From Paenibacillus sp. 598K (GTDB lineage Bacteria; Bacillota; Bacilli; Paenibacillales; Paenibacillaceae): a stretch of 41,807 nucleotides of DNA. Below are positions 24,705-32,175 of this stretch, piece after piece; positions within the stretch are counted from its first letter, which is position 1; the number at the start of each line of letters is the position of its first letter. The stretch covers positions 1-41,807 of the forward strand of contig NZ_BFBX01000109.1 in assembly GCF_003851045.1 (NCBI RefSeq), in the 5' to 3' direction. The position numbers and the translations under genes are program-made. The notes under the pieces are model-generated. The model was not told the DNA's origin, did no database searches, and was given only the letters and a program-made list of their open reading frames with translations.

Positions 24705-25601
24705 TCACCCCCTCTTTTCGCCTTCGTAATAAACAAATCTGTTCGATGATTTCAGGAGCACGAGCGTGACGGCCAAAATCATCGCGAACAAAATCATCGA
24801 CTGAGCCATCGCCATGCCGTACCGCAGCTCGGTAAAGGCTGTCTTGTAAATATCGTACACATAAGTGTAGGAAGCGTAATTCGGTCCGCCCTCCGCCAGC
24901 AGCAGCGCTTCGGTGAACATCTGGAAATTGTACATCGTCTGAATGACAAGCACGAACAGGATTGCCGGGCTAATCATCGGCAGGGTGACGGAGAAGAAAC
25001 GCCGGATGGCGCCGGCTCCGTCGATCTTGGCCGCTTCGTACAGGTGAGACGGCACGCCCTTCAGAGCGGCCAGGAAGATCAGCACCCCGCTACCGGAAAT
25101 CCAGACCTGCAGCAATACGATAACCGGCTTAATCGACCATGCCTCGCCTAGCCAACTAATCTTGGCGATACCGAATGTGCCGAGGACTGCGTTCAGAATG
25201 CCGAATTCGCTATTGAAGACCAGTCTCCATATAATGACCGTCGCCACAATCGGCACCAATGTTGGCAGGTAGTAGAACGTTCGGAACAAGGCAATTCCCT
25301 TCACATCCGCGTTGAGCAACAGCGCTAGCAGCAGCATGCCGCAGGTGACGACCGGTACGCCGATCCCTACAAAAAACAAGGTGTTCAGCACGGCCTTGCC
25401 AAAGATGCGATCCTGGAACAGAGCCGTAAAATTGTCCAACCCGACAAAATTAAAATCTGCAGCGCCGGGGATGCGGGCATCGGTGAAGGCATAATAGACC
25501 GCTGTCGTCAAAGGAATCAGAAAAAAGACGGTGAATCCAACCATCCAAGGTGAAATGAAAAGGAAAAATTTTGCGTTCTCGATTTTTTTGCGCCTGTCCA
25601 A
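24705..25601 (-). CDS. CUT1 sugar ABC transporter permease (MalF-like)
   Basis: The 298-residue inner-membrane protein has six predicted segments, the first at about residues 12-33, and the docking loop EAAKIDGAGAIRRFFSVTLP. The start codon is TTG 25601, preceded by GAGGGTGG. It lies 11 bases after the dehydrogenase gene and is the partner of the 23859-24698 permease. Confidence 0.92.
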   Translation of the reverse strand: MDRRKKIENAKFFLFISPWMVGFTVFFLIPLTTAVYYAFTDARIPGAADFNFVGLDNFTALFQDRIFGKAVLNTLFFVGIGVPVVTCGMLLLALLLNADVKGIALFRTFYYLPTLVPIVATVIIWRLVFNSEFGILNAVLGTFGIAKISWLGEAWSIKPVIVLLQVWISGSGVLIFLAALKGVPSHLYEAAKIDGAGAIRRFFSVTLPMISPAILFVLVIQTMYNFQMFTEALLLAEGGPNYASYTYVYDIYKTAFTELRYGMAMAQSMILFAMILAVTLVLLKSSNRFVYYEGEKRG

Positions 25602-25612
25602 AAGACCACCCT

Positions 25613-26713
25613 CTATTCCAGTTCATTAAGATAGACGTACCGTTCCTCGCGAATCGACTTTTCTGCGGCAAGAGCGACCAGCAATGCCTCTCTTCCTACG
25701 CCTGCCGAAGCAACAGGCTGCTGACCGGATCGGATCGATGCGATAAACTCCTTGCGCTGCGTTTGCCCGCCGGTATGTCCACCCGCGATCGAGTCCGACC
25801 GGACATCGACGTCGATATGCTCCTTCGTGTAATCCTCTCCGCCATAAATATGGATCGTTTTGTCCTTTTTCGCTTGCATTTGCGCGCCGTTGCTGCCGAT
25901 CAATCCAAATTCCAGTCCCTCCTCCATCAGATTGCGAGGCTGCAGATACATACAAAGCCCGAGATTCGCCTTGCTGCCATTGTCATAATCGACCATCACC
26001 CAGGCATGATCGACGATCGAGCTATGATCGATCTCCTTGGCTTCATAATGTGTATACGAATTGGTGATGAGCTTGCTCTGGCCGTTGCGGATCACATGCT
26101 GACCGCCAGATGCGAATACGCGGACCGGCTTGGCACCGATCATCCAGTTGAAAATATCGAAATGATGGCAGTTTTTCTCTACTAACGCGCCACCTGAACG
26201 AGAAGCATCGTAAAACCAGTCGACCGGCGGAAACGGCTCCCGAAATTCCTTGCACCACATCATGGTGACGTCGGCCAAGCGACCAGCCTGGATTTCCTTG
26301 GCCATCCTGCGGTACAGATTAGAATACCGATACACCAGCCCGATCTGCAGGATCGTCCCCGCTCGCTCTGCCGCTGCGACAATCGCATCGCAATCCTGAA
26401 CATTCGGGGCGACCGGCTTCTCCAGGAATACATGCTTGCCAGCCTCCAGGAAAGGTACGGCGACCTCCCGATGCAGATGGTTCGGCACGCTAATGACGAC
26501 GGCGTCTATGTCAGGATTTCTAACAATTTCTTCGTAATTTGCGCAAATAATTGGCTCGCTATGTTTGAGTTCCTTTAACGTTCGCTCCACATTACGCTCA
26601 TCCGGATCACATATGTACTGGACCTCGCAGCCTGGGATCATATCGAAGCCCATCGCATGATGCGACCCCATATCCCCCACGCCAATAAATGCCATCTTAA
26701 TCTTTTCCCCCAT
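25613..26713 (-). CDS. Gfo/Idh/MocA-family oxidoreductase
   Basis: This 366-residue cytoplasmic dehydrogenase has the N-terminal NAD(P)-binding motif (AFIGVGDMGSHHA), the family signature EKP (VFLEKPVAPN, about residue 97) and the C-terminal substrate domain with a conserved histidine region (GGALVEKNCHHFDIFNWMIG). Members oxidise or rearrange sugars and sugar derivatives with a tightly cycling cofactor. I chose ATG 26713, which has GAGG before it; the frame is open to 26785, but that stretch holds the operator and the transcription start. It is the first gene of the importer operon and probably modifies the imported sugar. Confidence 0.9.
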   Translation of the reverse strand: MGEKIKMAFIGVGDMGSHHAMGFDMIPGCEVQYICDPDERNVERTLKELKHSEPIICANYEEIVRNPDIDAVVISVPNHLHREVAVPFLEAGKHVFLEKPVAPNVQDCDAIVAAAERAGTILQIGLVYRYSNLYRRMAKEIQAGRLADVTMMWCKEFREPFPPVDWFYDASRSGGALVEKNCHHFDIFNWMIGAKPVRVFASGGQHVIRNGQSKLITNSYTHYEAKEIDHSSIVDHAWVMVDYDNGSKANLGLCMYLQPRNLMEEGLEFGLIGSNGAQMQAKKDKTIHIYGGEDYTKEHIDVDVRSDSIAGGHTGGQTQRKEFIASIRSGQQPVASAGVGREALLVALAAEKSIREERYVYLNELE

Positions 26714-26769
26714 GCACCTCGTCCTCTCAGCTCGATTAAGTTTGGGCAATTTGCCAACCAAATTAATTA

Positions 26770-26820
26770 TTTGCCCCAAAATCATACTTCGATTCTAATT
26801 CACAGGCTAGCGATTGTCAA
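26770..26820 (-). promoter_or_regulatory. Operon promoter with LacI-type operator
   Basis: On the minus strand, -35 TTGACA (26815-26820) and -10 TAGAAT (26792-26797) are separated by 17 bases. The dyad TTTG-GGG-CAAA (26770-26780) begins 11 bases after the -10, so it would cover about +5 to +15. A second, imperfect dyad (TTGGCAAATTGCCCAA, 26741-26756) lies further downstream in the leader. Confidence 0.8.
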
Positions 26821-26920
26821 ACTTTTTTTGCCAACTATTCCAGCCTCATTAGAAAGCAATCCCGCTGCTGGCCTACCGGTAATGTATCAGATTCCGCCGA
26901 ATGATTCCCTAAAATAAGGA

Positions 26921-26971
26921 TTGACAATTCCAAAAGGTTCAACTAAGATACGCTTATAAGTTTGCCCCAAA
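26921..26971 (+). promoter_or_regulatory. Glycosidase promoter with LacI-type operator
   Basis: On the plus strand, -35 TTGACA (26921-26926) and -10 TAAGAT (26944-26949) are separated by 17 bases. The dyad TTTG-CCC-CAAA (26961-26971) begins 11 bases after the -10, the same spacing as in the divergent operon promoter. A related even-centred dyad TTTGCGCAAA lies at 26991-27000. Confidence 0.8.
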
Positions 26972-27031
26972 CAAAACAGATTTTCCGAGGTTTGCGCAAA
27001 GCTAGATCCAATCGCTTGGGGCACCCTCGAG

Positions 27032-27066
27032 AGGAGGTGATAAAAATGCATGCCTAACGTAGGCAT
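27032..27066 (+). promoter_or_regulatory. Leader with perfect Shine-Dalgarno, three-codon ORF and hairpin
   Basis: In the 5' leader of the glycosidase, AGGAGGTGAT (27032-27041) perfectly matches the 16S anti-Shine-Dalgarno and is followed at ideal spacing by ATG-CAT-GCC-TAA (27046-27057). The same bases form a perfect hairpin ATGCCTA-acg-TAGGCAT (27050-27066). The true start (27128) has its own ribosome site. An mRNA-stabilising or translation-sensing role is inference. Confidence 0.5.
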
Positions 27067-27127
27067 CGCTGCAAGCTTCATCAGGTCAGGCCTAAGAAGA
27101 CAATAAAAACAGTGAGGTGATTGGCTA

Positions 27128-30004
27128 GTGAAAGCTTGGAAAAGTCCCCTTCGTACGTGTCTTATGAGCCTTGGTCTTCTTGTTACCTTATCAGTCACAT
27201 CCATGTCAGGTTATGCATCTGCTGCAGGCGGGATTATTACGATCGACGGCAACGCAGGCGATTGGTCCTCCCTCTCCTCCCTGGCAACGAACACAGCCTC
27301 TGCCCAGGTGTTGAAGGCGCATCACAATGAAAGCCGACTGTTCCTGCATGTTGGCGGAACGGGACTGGACGTAAAGGGGCAATTTTTTATCGATGCGGAT
27401 CACAATCCGGCAACCGGCTTTAATGTCGGCGGCTGGGGAACGAATGGCGCGGACTATCTGATCGAAAATGCCATCGTCTATAAAAACGAAGGCGGCGGCT
27501 GGTCCTGGACGCAGGTGGGCGTCCTGCAGTCGACGGAGTATGCGAAAAACAACACGGTCGTTGAGCTCTCCGTCCCGCTGTCTCTGCTCGGCCTGACGAA
27601 CGGCAGCACCATCGATGTCGGCTATATCGTCAATGATTCGGCTACGGACAGGCTGCCTGCCGCAAGCGCCGCTCTGCCGAGCTATACGCTGACTGCCGCC
27701 ACCCCGCCCACTGCCTCGACCGGCAATTGGGACAACATCCGCAATTACCTGGTGAACTATGCCGGCGATACGGTCATCGATAGCGAGCTGGCGATGTATG
27801 CCGATTACGATGCGATCGTGCTGGAGCCGGATGCGGACGTCGTATCGATCCAGACGCTCAGGAACATCAGGGAACTAAACGCCGAGACGTTCCTCATCGG
27901 GTATATCTCCATCGGAGAGACGAGAGAGATCATGAAGGATGCCAACGGTCAACCGCTCGACATCTACTTCACCGATGCCAATGGCGACCCGCTGGAAAAC
28001 CTGAACTGGCACTCCTACTATATCGACGCCAACAAGCAGCTATGGCGCGACATGGTCATCGACGAGCTGTTGCCTGCGATCTATGCGAAGGGCTACGATG
28101 GCGTGTTCCTCGATACAGTAGACACCTCTATCTTCGTGGACGCCTCCCGCAACATCGACTTCTCCGCTTCCTCTGCCGGCATGGCCACGTTGATCAACGA
28201 TATGAAGACCGCCTTCCCGGACAAAAAAATTATCATGAACCGCGGCTTCCACCTGCTGAACGGCACGGGCGACAGCCTCGATGTGTCCGGGTCAATCGAC
28301 GGCTTGATGTTCGAGAGCTTCACGACGACGTGGGCAAGCAGCGAGGTCGACTCGAACGGGATGAACGTGGAGTGGTATCATGCGTATCCGCCGGACAGCA
28401 ATGAATATATCTGGTCGGACGGCATCGCGAACAAGATCAATAAAATCCGCTTCCAGTACAACAGCGACGGTACGGCGCTGCGAGACCAGGATGGCAAGCC
28501 GGTCAAATCGGCGAAGTGGTTCCATGGGATGACGCATGATTATGCGAAGGACACCACGTCCGAACAGATCGCCATCATGCAGACGAGCGTAGATCGCGCT
28601 TGGGCTAACGGCTTTGTACCCTCGATGGGCACTCGCTTCCTCAATGAAGCGCCGTCCTACGATTGGAAAGCGCTCGTGAGCGGCATGACCGAAGCGTCCT
28701 GGGGCAGCGGACTGGACATCCAGTCGATGCCGCTGCCGAATCCGGTCATTGACGATTTCACCTCGGGTGTAAGCAACTGGAAGAGCCTGCGCGGCGTCAC
28801 GGATCCGCCAAGTCCCGACAGCATCGCGCTGGCCGCCGAGAGCGGTCTGGCCCGTCTGGACATGACCGTCCTGGGAACATCGGCGTGGAAAAACGCGGCG
28901 AAAATGTTGTCCAAGGAGTGGTTCGTCCCTGTCGATCTGTCGCAAGGCACGGTCACGCTCGAAGTGAAAGCCTCCACCCCGCTTACTGCGGGCAAGTCGT
29001 TCGAGATCGAGCTGAAGGACTACAACAACGATGTCAAAGTATGGACCAATCCGGTTATCCTCTCGGATACGTTCCAGACCGTCACCTTGAACCCTGCCGT
29101 AGACGGCACGTATATCGGCGGCTGGGATGGCGCAAAAGATGGCTTCCAGGCCGACAGAGTCAAGTCGATCGAGATCCGGATTATCAACACGACCGATCTG
29201 TCGCCGACCTACTCCGGGTCCCTGTACATCGACAACATCGTCTATCATGACACCGTCGCCCCTACTGCCCCAACCGGATTGACGGCCGTTAGCGGAGACG
29301 GGCAAGTCGGTCTCTCCTGGAATGCCAATGCCGAAGCCGATGTGCGTGGGTATCATGTCTATCAGAATGGCGTAAAAATCACGACTGCGCCTGTCGTCGG
29401 CACGAGCTATATCGTAACCGGCTTAACGAACGGCACGGCGTACAGCTTCAGGATTACGGCTGTCGATTCAGGCAATGAATCTGCGCAGAGCACTGCGATT
29501 ACGTCGACACCTGCGGCGATTGCTAGCGGCATTGAGATTGATGGGAATTTCGCGGACTGGAATTCCGTCAGCGCGATCGCCACGGGGAGCAGCGAAGTGA
29601 CCAAGCTGAAGGCATACAATACGAATTGGGATCTGTACCTGTATGTTGAGGGGACGGGCCTGAGCGGCAGCAAGGCGCAATTTTTCATCGATATCGACAA
29701 TAATGCTTCCACTGGCTTCGCCGATCCGACCTGGGGCGTCACGGGCGCGGACTATCTGGTCGAGGGCGGACTGCTGTATGAGTATGTAGGCCATAACAAC
29801 AGTTGGTCCTGGCATGAGATCGACGACTTGAGAGCGTACCAGTATGCGGCCACCGGCACGAACATCGAGATCTCGCTTGGTCTGGATTATCTCGGCTGGA
29901 TCCAACCGGGCGATACGATCCGGGTCGGCTATGTCAAGGGAGACTCGGCCACTCACCGGCTTCCGGGCTCCGGCAGCAGCTTGCCGAGCTATACGTTGAG
30001 TTGA
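27128..30004 (+). CDS. Secreted GH114-like glycosidase with two repeated flanking domains
   Basis: This 958-residue exported protein starts at GTG 27128 behind GAGGTGA and has a signal peptide (residues 1-33, cleavage after ASA). Next comes a beta-rich domain (about 36-195), then a TIM-barrel resembling GH114 endo-alpha-1,4-polygalactosaminidase and TM1410-type hydrolases (about 200-520), with GYISIGE (about 258-264) and VFLDTVD (326-332) as likely catalytic-face strands. After it are a carbohydrate-binding-like domain (about 545-710), a fibronectin type III domain (about 712-802) and a second copy of the first beta-rich domain (about 805-958; both contain IDGN, QFFID and LPSYTL). It probably cuts a galactosamine-containing or related polymer outside the cell. 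The LacI-type operator links it to the adjacent importer operon. Confidence 0.8.
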   Translation: MKAWKSPLRTCLMSLGLLVTLSVTSMSGYASAAGGIITIDGNAGDWSSLSSLATNTASAQVLKAHHNESRLFLHVGGTGLDVKGQFFIDADHNPATGFNVGGWGTNGADYLIENAIVYKNEGGGWSWTQVGVLQSTEYAKNNTVVELSVPLSLLGLTNGSTIDVGYIVNDSATDRLPAASAALPSYTLTAATPPTASTGNWDNIRNYLVNYAGDTVIDSELAMYADYDAIVLEPDADVVSIQTLRNIRELNAETFLIGYISIGETREIMKDANGQPLDIYFTDANGDPLENLNWHSYYIDANKQLWRDMVIDELLPAIYAKGYDGVFLDTVDTSIFVDASRNIDFSASSAGMATLINDMKTAFPDKKIIMNRGFHLLNGTGDSLDVSGSIDGLMFESFTTTWASSEVDSNGMNVEWYHAYPPDSNEYIWSDGIANKINKIRFQYNSDGTALRDQDGKPVKSAKWFHGMTHDYAKDTTSEQIAIMQTSVDRAWANGFVPSMGTRFLNEAPSYDWKALVSGMTEASWGSGLDIQSMPLPNPVIDDFTSGVSNWKSLRGVTDPPSPDSIALAAESGLARLDMTVLGTSAWKNAAKMLSKEWFVPVDLSQGTVTLEVKASTPLTAGKSFEIELKDYNNDVKVWTNPVILSDTFQTVTLNPAVDGTYIGGWDGAKDGFQADRVKSIEIRIINTTDLSPTYSGSLYIDNIVYHDTVAPTAPTGLTAVSGDGQVGLSWNANAEADVRGYHVYQNGVKITTAPVVGTSYIVTGLTNGTAYSFRITAVDSGNESAQSTAITSTPAAIASGIEIDGNFADWNSVSAIATGSSEVTKLKAYNTNWDLYLYVEGTGLSGSKAQFFIDIDNNASTGFADPTWGVTGADYLVEGGLLYEYVGHNNSWSWHEIDDLRAYQYAATGTNIEISLGLDYLGWIQPGDTIRVGYVKGDSATHRLPGSGSSLPSYTLS

Positions 30005-30012
30005 TGATGCGA

Positions 30013-30045
30013 GGCTGCTGAGAGGTTGTTGAGAGGCCGCTGAGA
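30013..30045 (+). repeat. Three tandem 11-bp repeats after the glycosidase stop
   Basis: Three adjacent 11-mers, GGCTGCTGAGA, GGTTGTTGAGA and GGCCGCTGAGA, follow the stop codon within ten bases. They match at eight or more positions each. A short ORF (ATG 30061, 32 codons, behind GAGGTGA) follows and runs through the terminator; I do not regard it as a proven gene. Confidence 0.55.
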
Positions 30046-30114
30046 CGAGGTGAAATCGTCATGTGCTGTTCTTTCGTAGCACAGCAGCGGCACAACAAGC
30101 GGGACAGCAAGTTA

Positions 30115-30157
30115 AAAAAAGCCATCCGTCCCGATCATCGGTGCGGATGGCTTTTTT
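30115..30157 (+). terminator. Strong rho-independent terminator after the glycosidase
   Basis: A 14-bp stem (AAAAAAGCCATCCG at 30115-30128 with its complement at 30144-30157) has an inner CCGA/TCGG pairing and ends in six T. It stops the glycosidase transcript about 110 bases after the stop codon. Confidence 0.88.
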
Positions 30158-30228
30158 AAAGAGAATAGAATGTAAATTGCTGCGCGCATCTAAACGGCTC
30201 CTAGTCGATCTCACCTCCTCGCCAGCGC

Positions 30229-30411
30229 TTACGGTCAAATATGCAGCTTAGCGAGCTATCCAGGCCATTTCCGTGATCTAACGGACATTTTTGCTGCTTA
30301 GCGTGACAAAAAGTCGATGTGAGAGCCCGATTGACTGTTTAAGAAACACATTTGTCCGTTACAATTGGTGAACGGCTAAAATCAGCGTTTAAGGTGCACA
30401 TGTGACCGTTA
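30229..30411. repeat. Cluster of four 25-bp repeats, two in each orientation
   Basis: Four related 25-mers lie in this gene-free stretch (30158-30563): 30229-30253 and 30279-30303 on the minus strand, 30337-30361 and 30387-30411 on the plus strand. Each has TAAG at positions 4-7 and ends CCGTTA or CCGTAA. Starts within each pair are exactly 50 bases apart, and the two pairs face each other around 30320. They look like a genomic intergenic repeat family or a set of protein-binding sites. I see no gene in the rest of the stretch. Confidence 0.65.
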
Positions 30412-30563
30412 CAGCGGCGAGACGCGCCGTGGCGGCCCAACCGCCGATTATGCTTGCGATTCATGATCACGTTGCAGCGCATCTCTCAGCCGGGAGCAGA
30501 GTTTTTCTATCTGATCCGCTGTCCCATACGCTTCTTGATAGCTTCGGATATTCGTACAATATA

Positions 30564-31796
30564 TTAGCCTTCTTCGATCCGCCTGCTCCGACGCATCCCC
30601 GCCAGGAGCAGCGGAAGGCTCAGCACAAACGCAGCCGTCACCAGCCACATCGGAATCTGCGGGGCGATCGAATACGCCCAGCCGCCGATAATGCCCGAGG
30701 GAGAGACGACGAGGAGCACAAGCACCGAGAGGACGGCGAACATTTTGGCGCGACGCTCGTCGTCGATCGCATTGGCGACGACCGCTTCCAGGTAAGGCGC
30801 GGTGATCATCGTGGCGGCAGCGGCGAGCACGGTGCTGATGACGACCAGGCTGATCGCCCCCGGCGGGGTCAAGGCGAGGATCGCATTGGAGACGGCTGAC
30901 AGGATGAAGCCCCACAGCATCGTACGGTTCATCAGTCTGTCGGTGATGCGCGGGACGATCTGCCATAACACGAGCAGCATGACGACAGAGGATACGGCCG
31001 GCACCAGCGAGATCCAATCGTCTGCCATGCCGATCTCATCTGCCAGATACAACGCGAGGTAGGTGCCTTTGATCGTCATCTGGAAGTTGAACAGGATATA
31101 GACGCCGAACATGAGCAGCAAGCCGCGGTCGGCCAAGACGGCCCGGATCGTCGCCAGATAATCGTGCAGACTGGCCCGCAGCCCCAGCTCGCGCGCTTCG
31201 CGTTTTTTGCGGAGGCCCATCTCGGTCTCGCGTGTCGTGTAATGGCGGCCGAGGAACTGGAGCGTCATCAGCACAAAAGCGATCACATACATGATGCGAA
31301 CACCCGTCACTAGACCATACTGATAGACGAGCAGTCCGCCAAGCGGTGCGAACAAGCCGCCGATGACGCCAATGACCTGCAGCACCGTGAAGACGTAGGT
31401 CCGCTCCCTCGGCTCCGTATCCTCGACGAGCAAGCAATAAAATGCCGTATGCGGCACGCGTTGGAAGCCATTAATGACAGCCGCTGCCACAAAAAACCAG
31501 ACATTCGTCGACACCGCCCATAGCAGCGTCCCGATCGACCAGCTGAGCAGATCGAAGGTGAGTAGCGCCGCTTTGCGCCCCATCCGGTCGGTCAAGTAGC
31601 CGCTGATGAACGAGGAGAACACCTGGACGATCAGCGTCAGCGTAGTCACCCAGCCGATCTGCGTCTCGCTCAGGCCCAGCTTGCTCATATAGATCGTCGC
31701 ATAGGTGATGAACATACTGTAAGGAATCAGGAACAACGGCTCAAATGCCAGACAGCCCCTGCTATTGCCCTTCAGCCTGGGGAATATCGTCATCAT
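30564..31796 (-). CDS. MFS transporter
   Basis: The 410-residue membrane protein has about twelve hydrophobic segments in two sets of six and the MFS loop signature between segments 2 and 3 (GYLTDRMGRKAALL). The central cytoplasmic loop is charged (RETEMGLRKKREARE). It is probably a drug or metabolite exporter; the substrate cannot be read. Its ATG overlaps the stop of the small upstream gene by four bases (ATGA), so it is probably translated by coupling. No terminator is obvious after it. Confidence 0.88.
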   Translation of the reverse strand: MMTIFPRLKGNSRGCLAFEPLFLIPYSMFITYATIYMSKLGLSETQIGWVTTLTLIVQVFSSFISGYLTDRMGRKAALLTFDLLSWSIGTLLWAVSTNVWFFVAAAVINGFQRVPHTAFYCLLVEDTEPRERTYVFTVLQVIGVIGGLFAPLGGLLVYQYGLVTGVRIMYVIAFVLMTLQFLGRHYTTRETEMGLRKKREARELGLRASLHDYLATIRAVLADRGLLLMFGVYILFNFQMTIKGTYLALYLADEIGMADDWISLVPAVSSVVMLLVLWQIVPRITDRLMNRTMLWGFILSAVSNAILALTPPGAISLVVISTVLAAAATMITAPYLEAVVANAIDDERRAKMFAVLSVLVLLVVSPSGIIGGWAYSIAPQIPMWLVTAAFVLSLPLLLAGMRRSRRIEEG

Positions 31797-31966
31797 ATGA
31801 CGCCAAATAATCGAAGGAAGAAATCATAGATGTCAATGACTACGGCCAAGGCGGACTCGAGGAACCGTTGCAGTCCCTCCGATGAAATCAGGTTCGTCGC
31901 AAGCAGAACTGTGACAATCAAGCCGATCAAGATGCCCCATGTTACAGATCGGTTTTTTCCGGGCAT
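31793..31966 (-). CDS. Small membrane protein translationally coupled to the MFS gene
   Basis: This 57-residue protein begins at ATG 31966 behind GGGAGGG. It has one clear membrane segment (WGILIGLIVTVLLATNLI, about residues 10-27) and a second amphipathic or hydrophobic stretch (LAVVIDIYDFFLRLFGVI). It overlaps the MFS start by four bases, so the pair is made together. I do not recognise a family. It may be a small partner of the transporter or simply a leader gene. Confidence 0.6.
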   Translation of the reverse strand: MPGKNRSVTWGILIGLIVTVLLATNLISSEGLQRFLESALAVVIDIYDFFLRLFGVI

Positions 31967-32105
31967 CGCTATCCCTCCCACGTCTAAAAACGACGGAGTC
32001 GCATCTCCGTTCTCTAGATGCTAGGTTATCACAGTCCACCCGCGAAGTCTTGTCTTAATTTCATGGGAGTCGATTCGATCAGGAACGCGATTGACAAGGA
32101 ATAGC

Positions 32106-32132
32106 AAAAAGACCCCTGCGGGGGTCTTTTTT
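32106..32132 (-). terminator. Rho-independent terminator
   Basis: AAAAAGACCCC-TGCG-GGGGTCTTTTTT is an 11-bp perfect stem with T or A runs on both sides. It lies 43 bases after the stalk-domain protein gene on the minus strand. Confidence 0.88.
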
Positions 32133-32175
32133 GCCGTATGTCTCATGCTAGGTCACCGAGAATGGAACGATAGAG

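Noticed and set aside
28292..29356. 354-codon open frame on the minus strand
   Set aside because: It is antisense to the glycosidase gene; its composition is typical of shadow frames.
30061..30159. 32-codon ORF behind GAGGTGA after the glycosidase
   Set aside because: It runs through the terminator stem, so most of its sequence is set by the hairpin; no sign of a real protein.
30402..30899. 165-codon plus-strand frame near the repeat cluster
   Set aside because: It overlaps the 3' part of the MFS gene in antisense and has Arg/His-rich low-complexity sequence.
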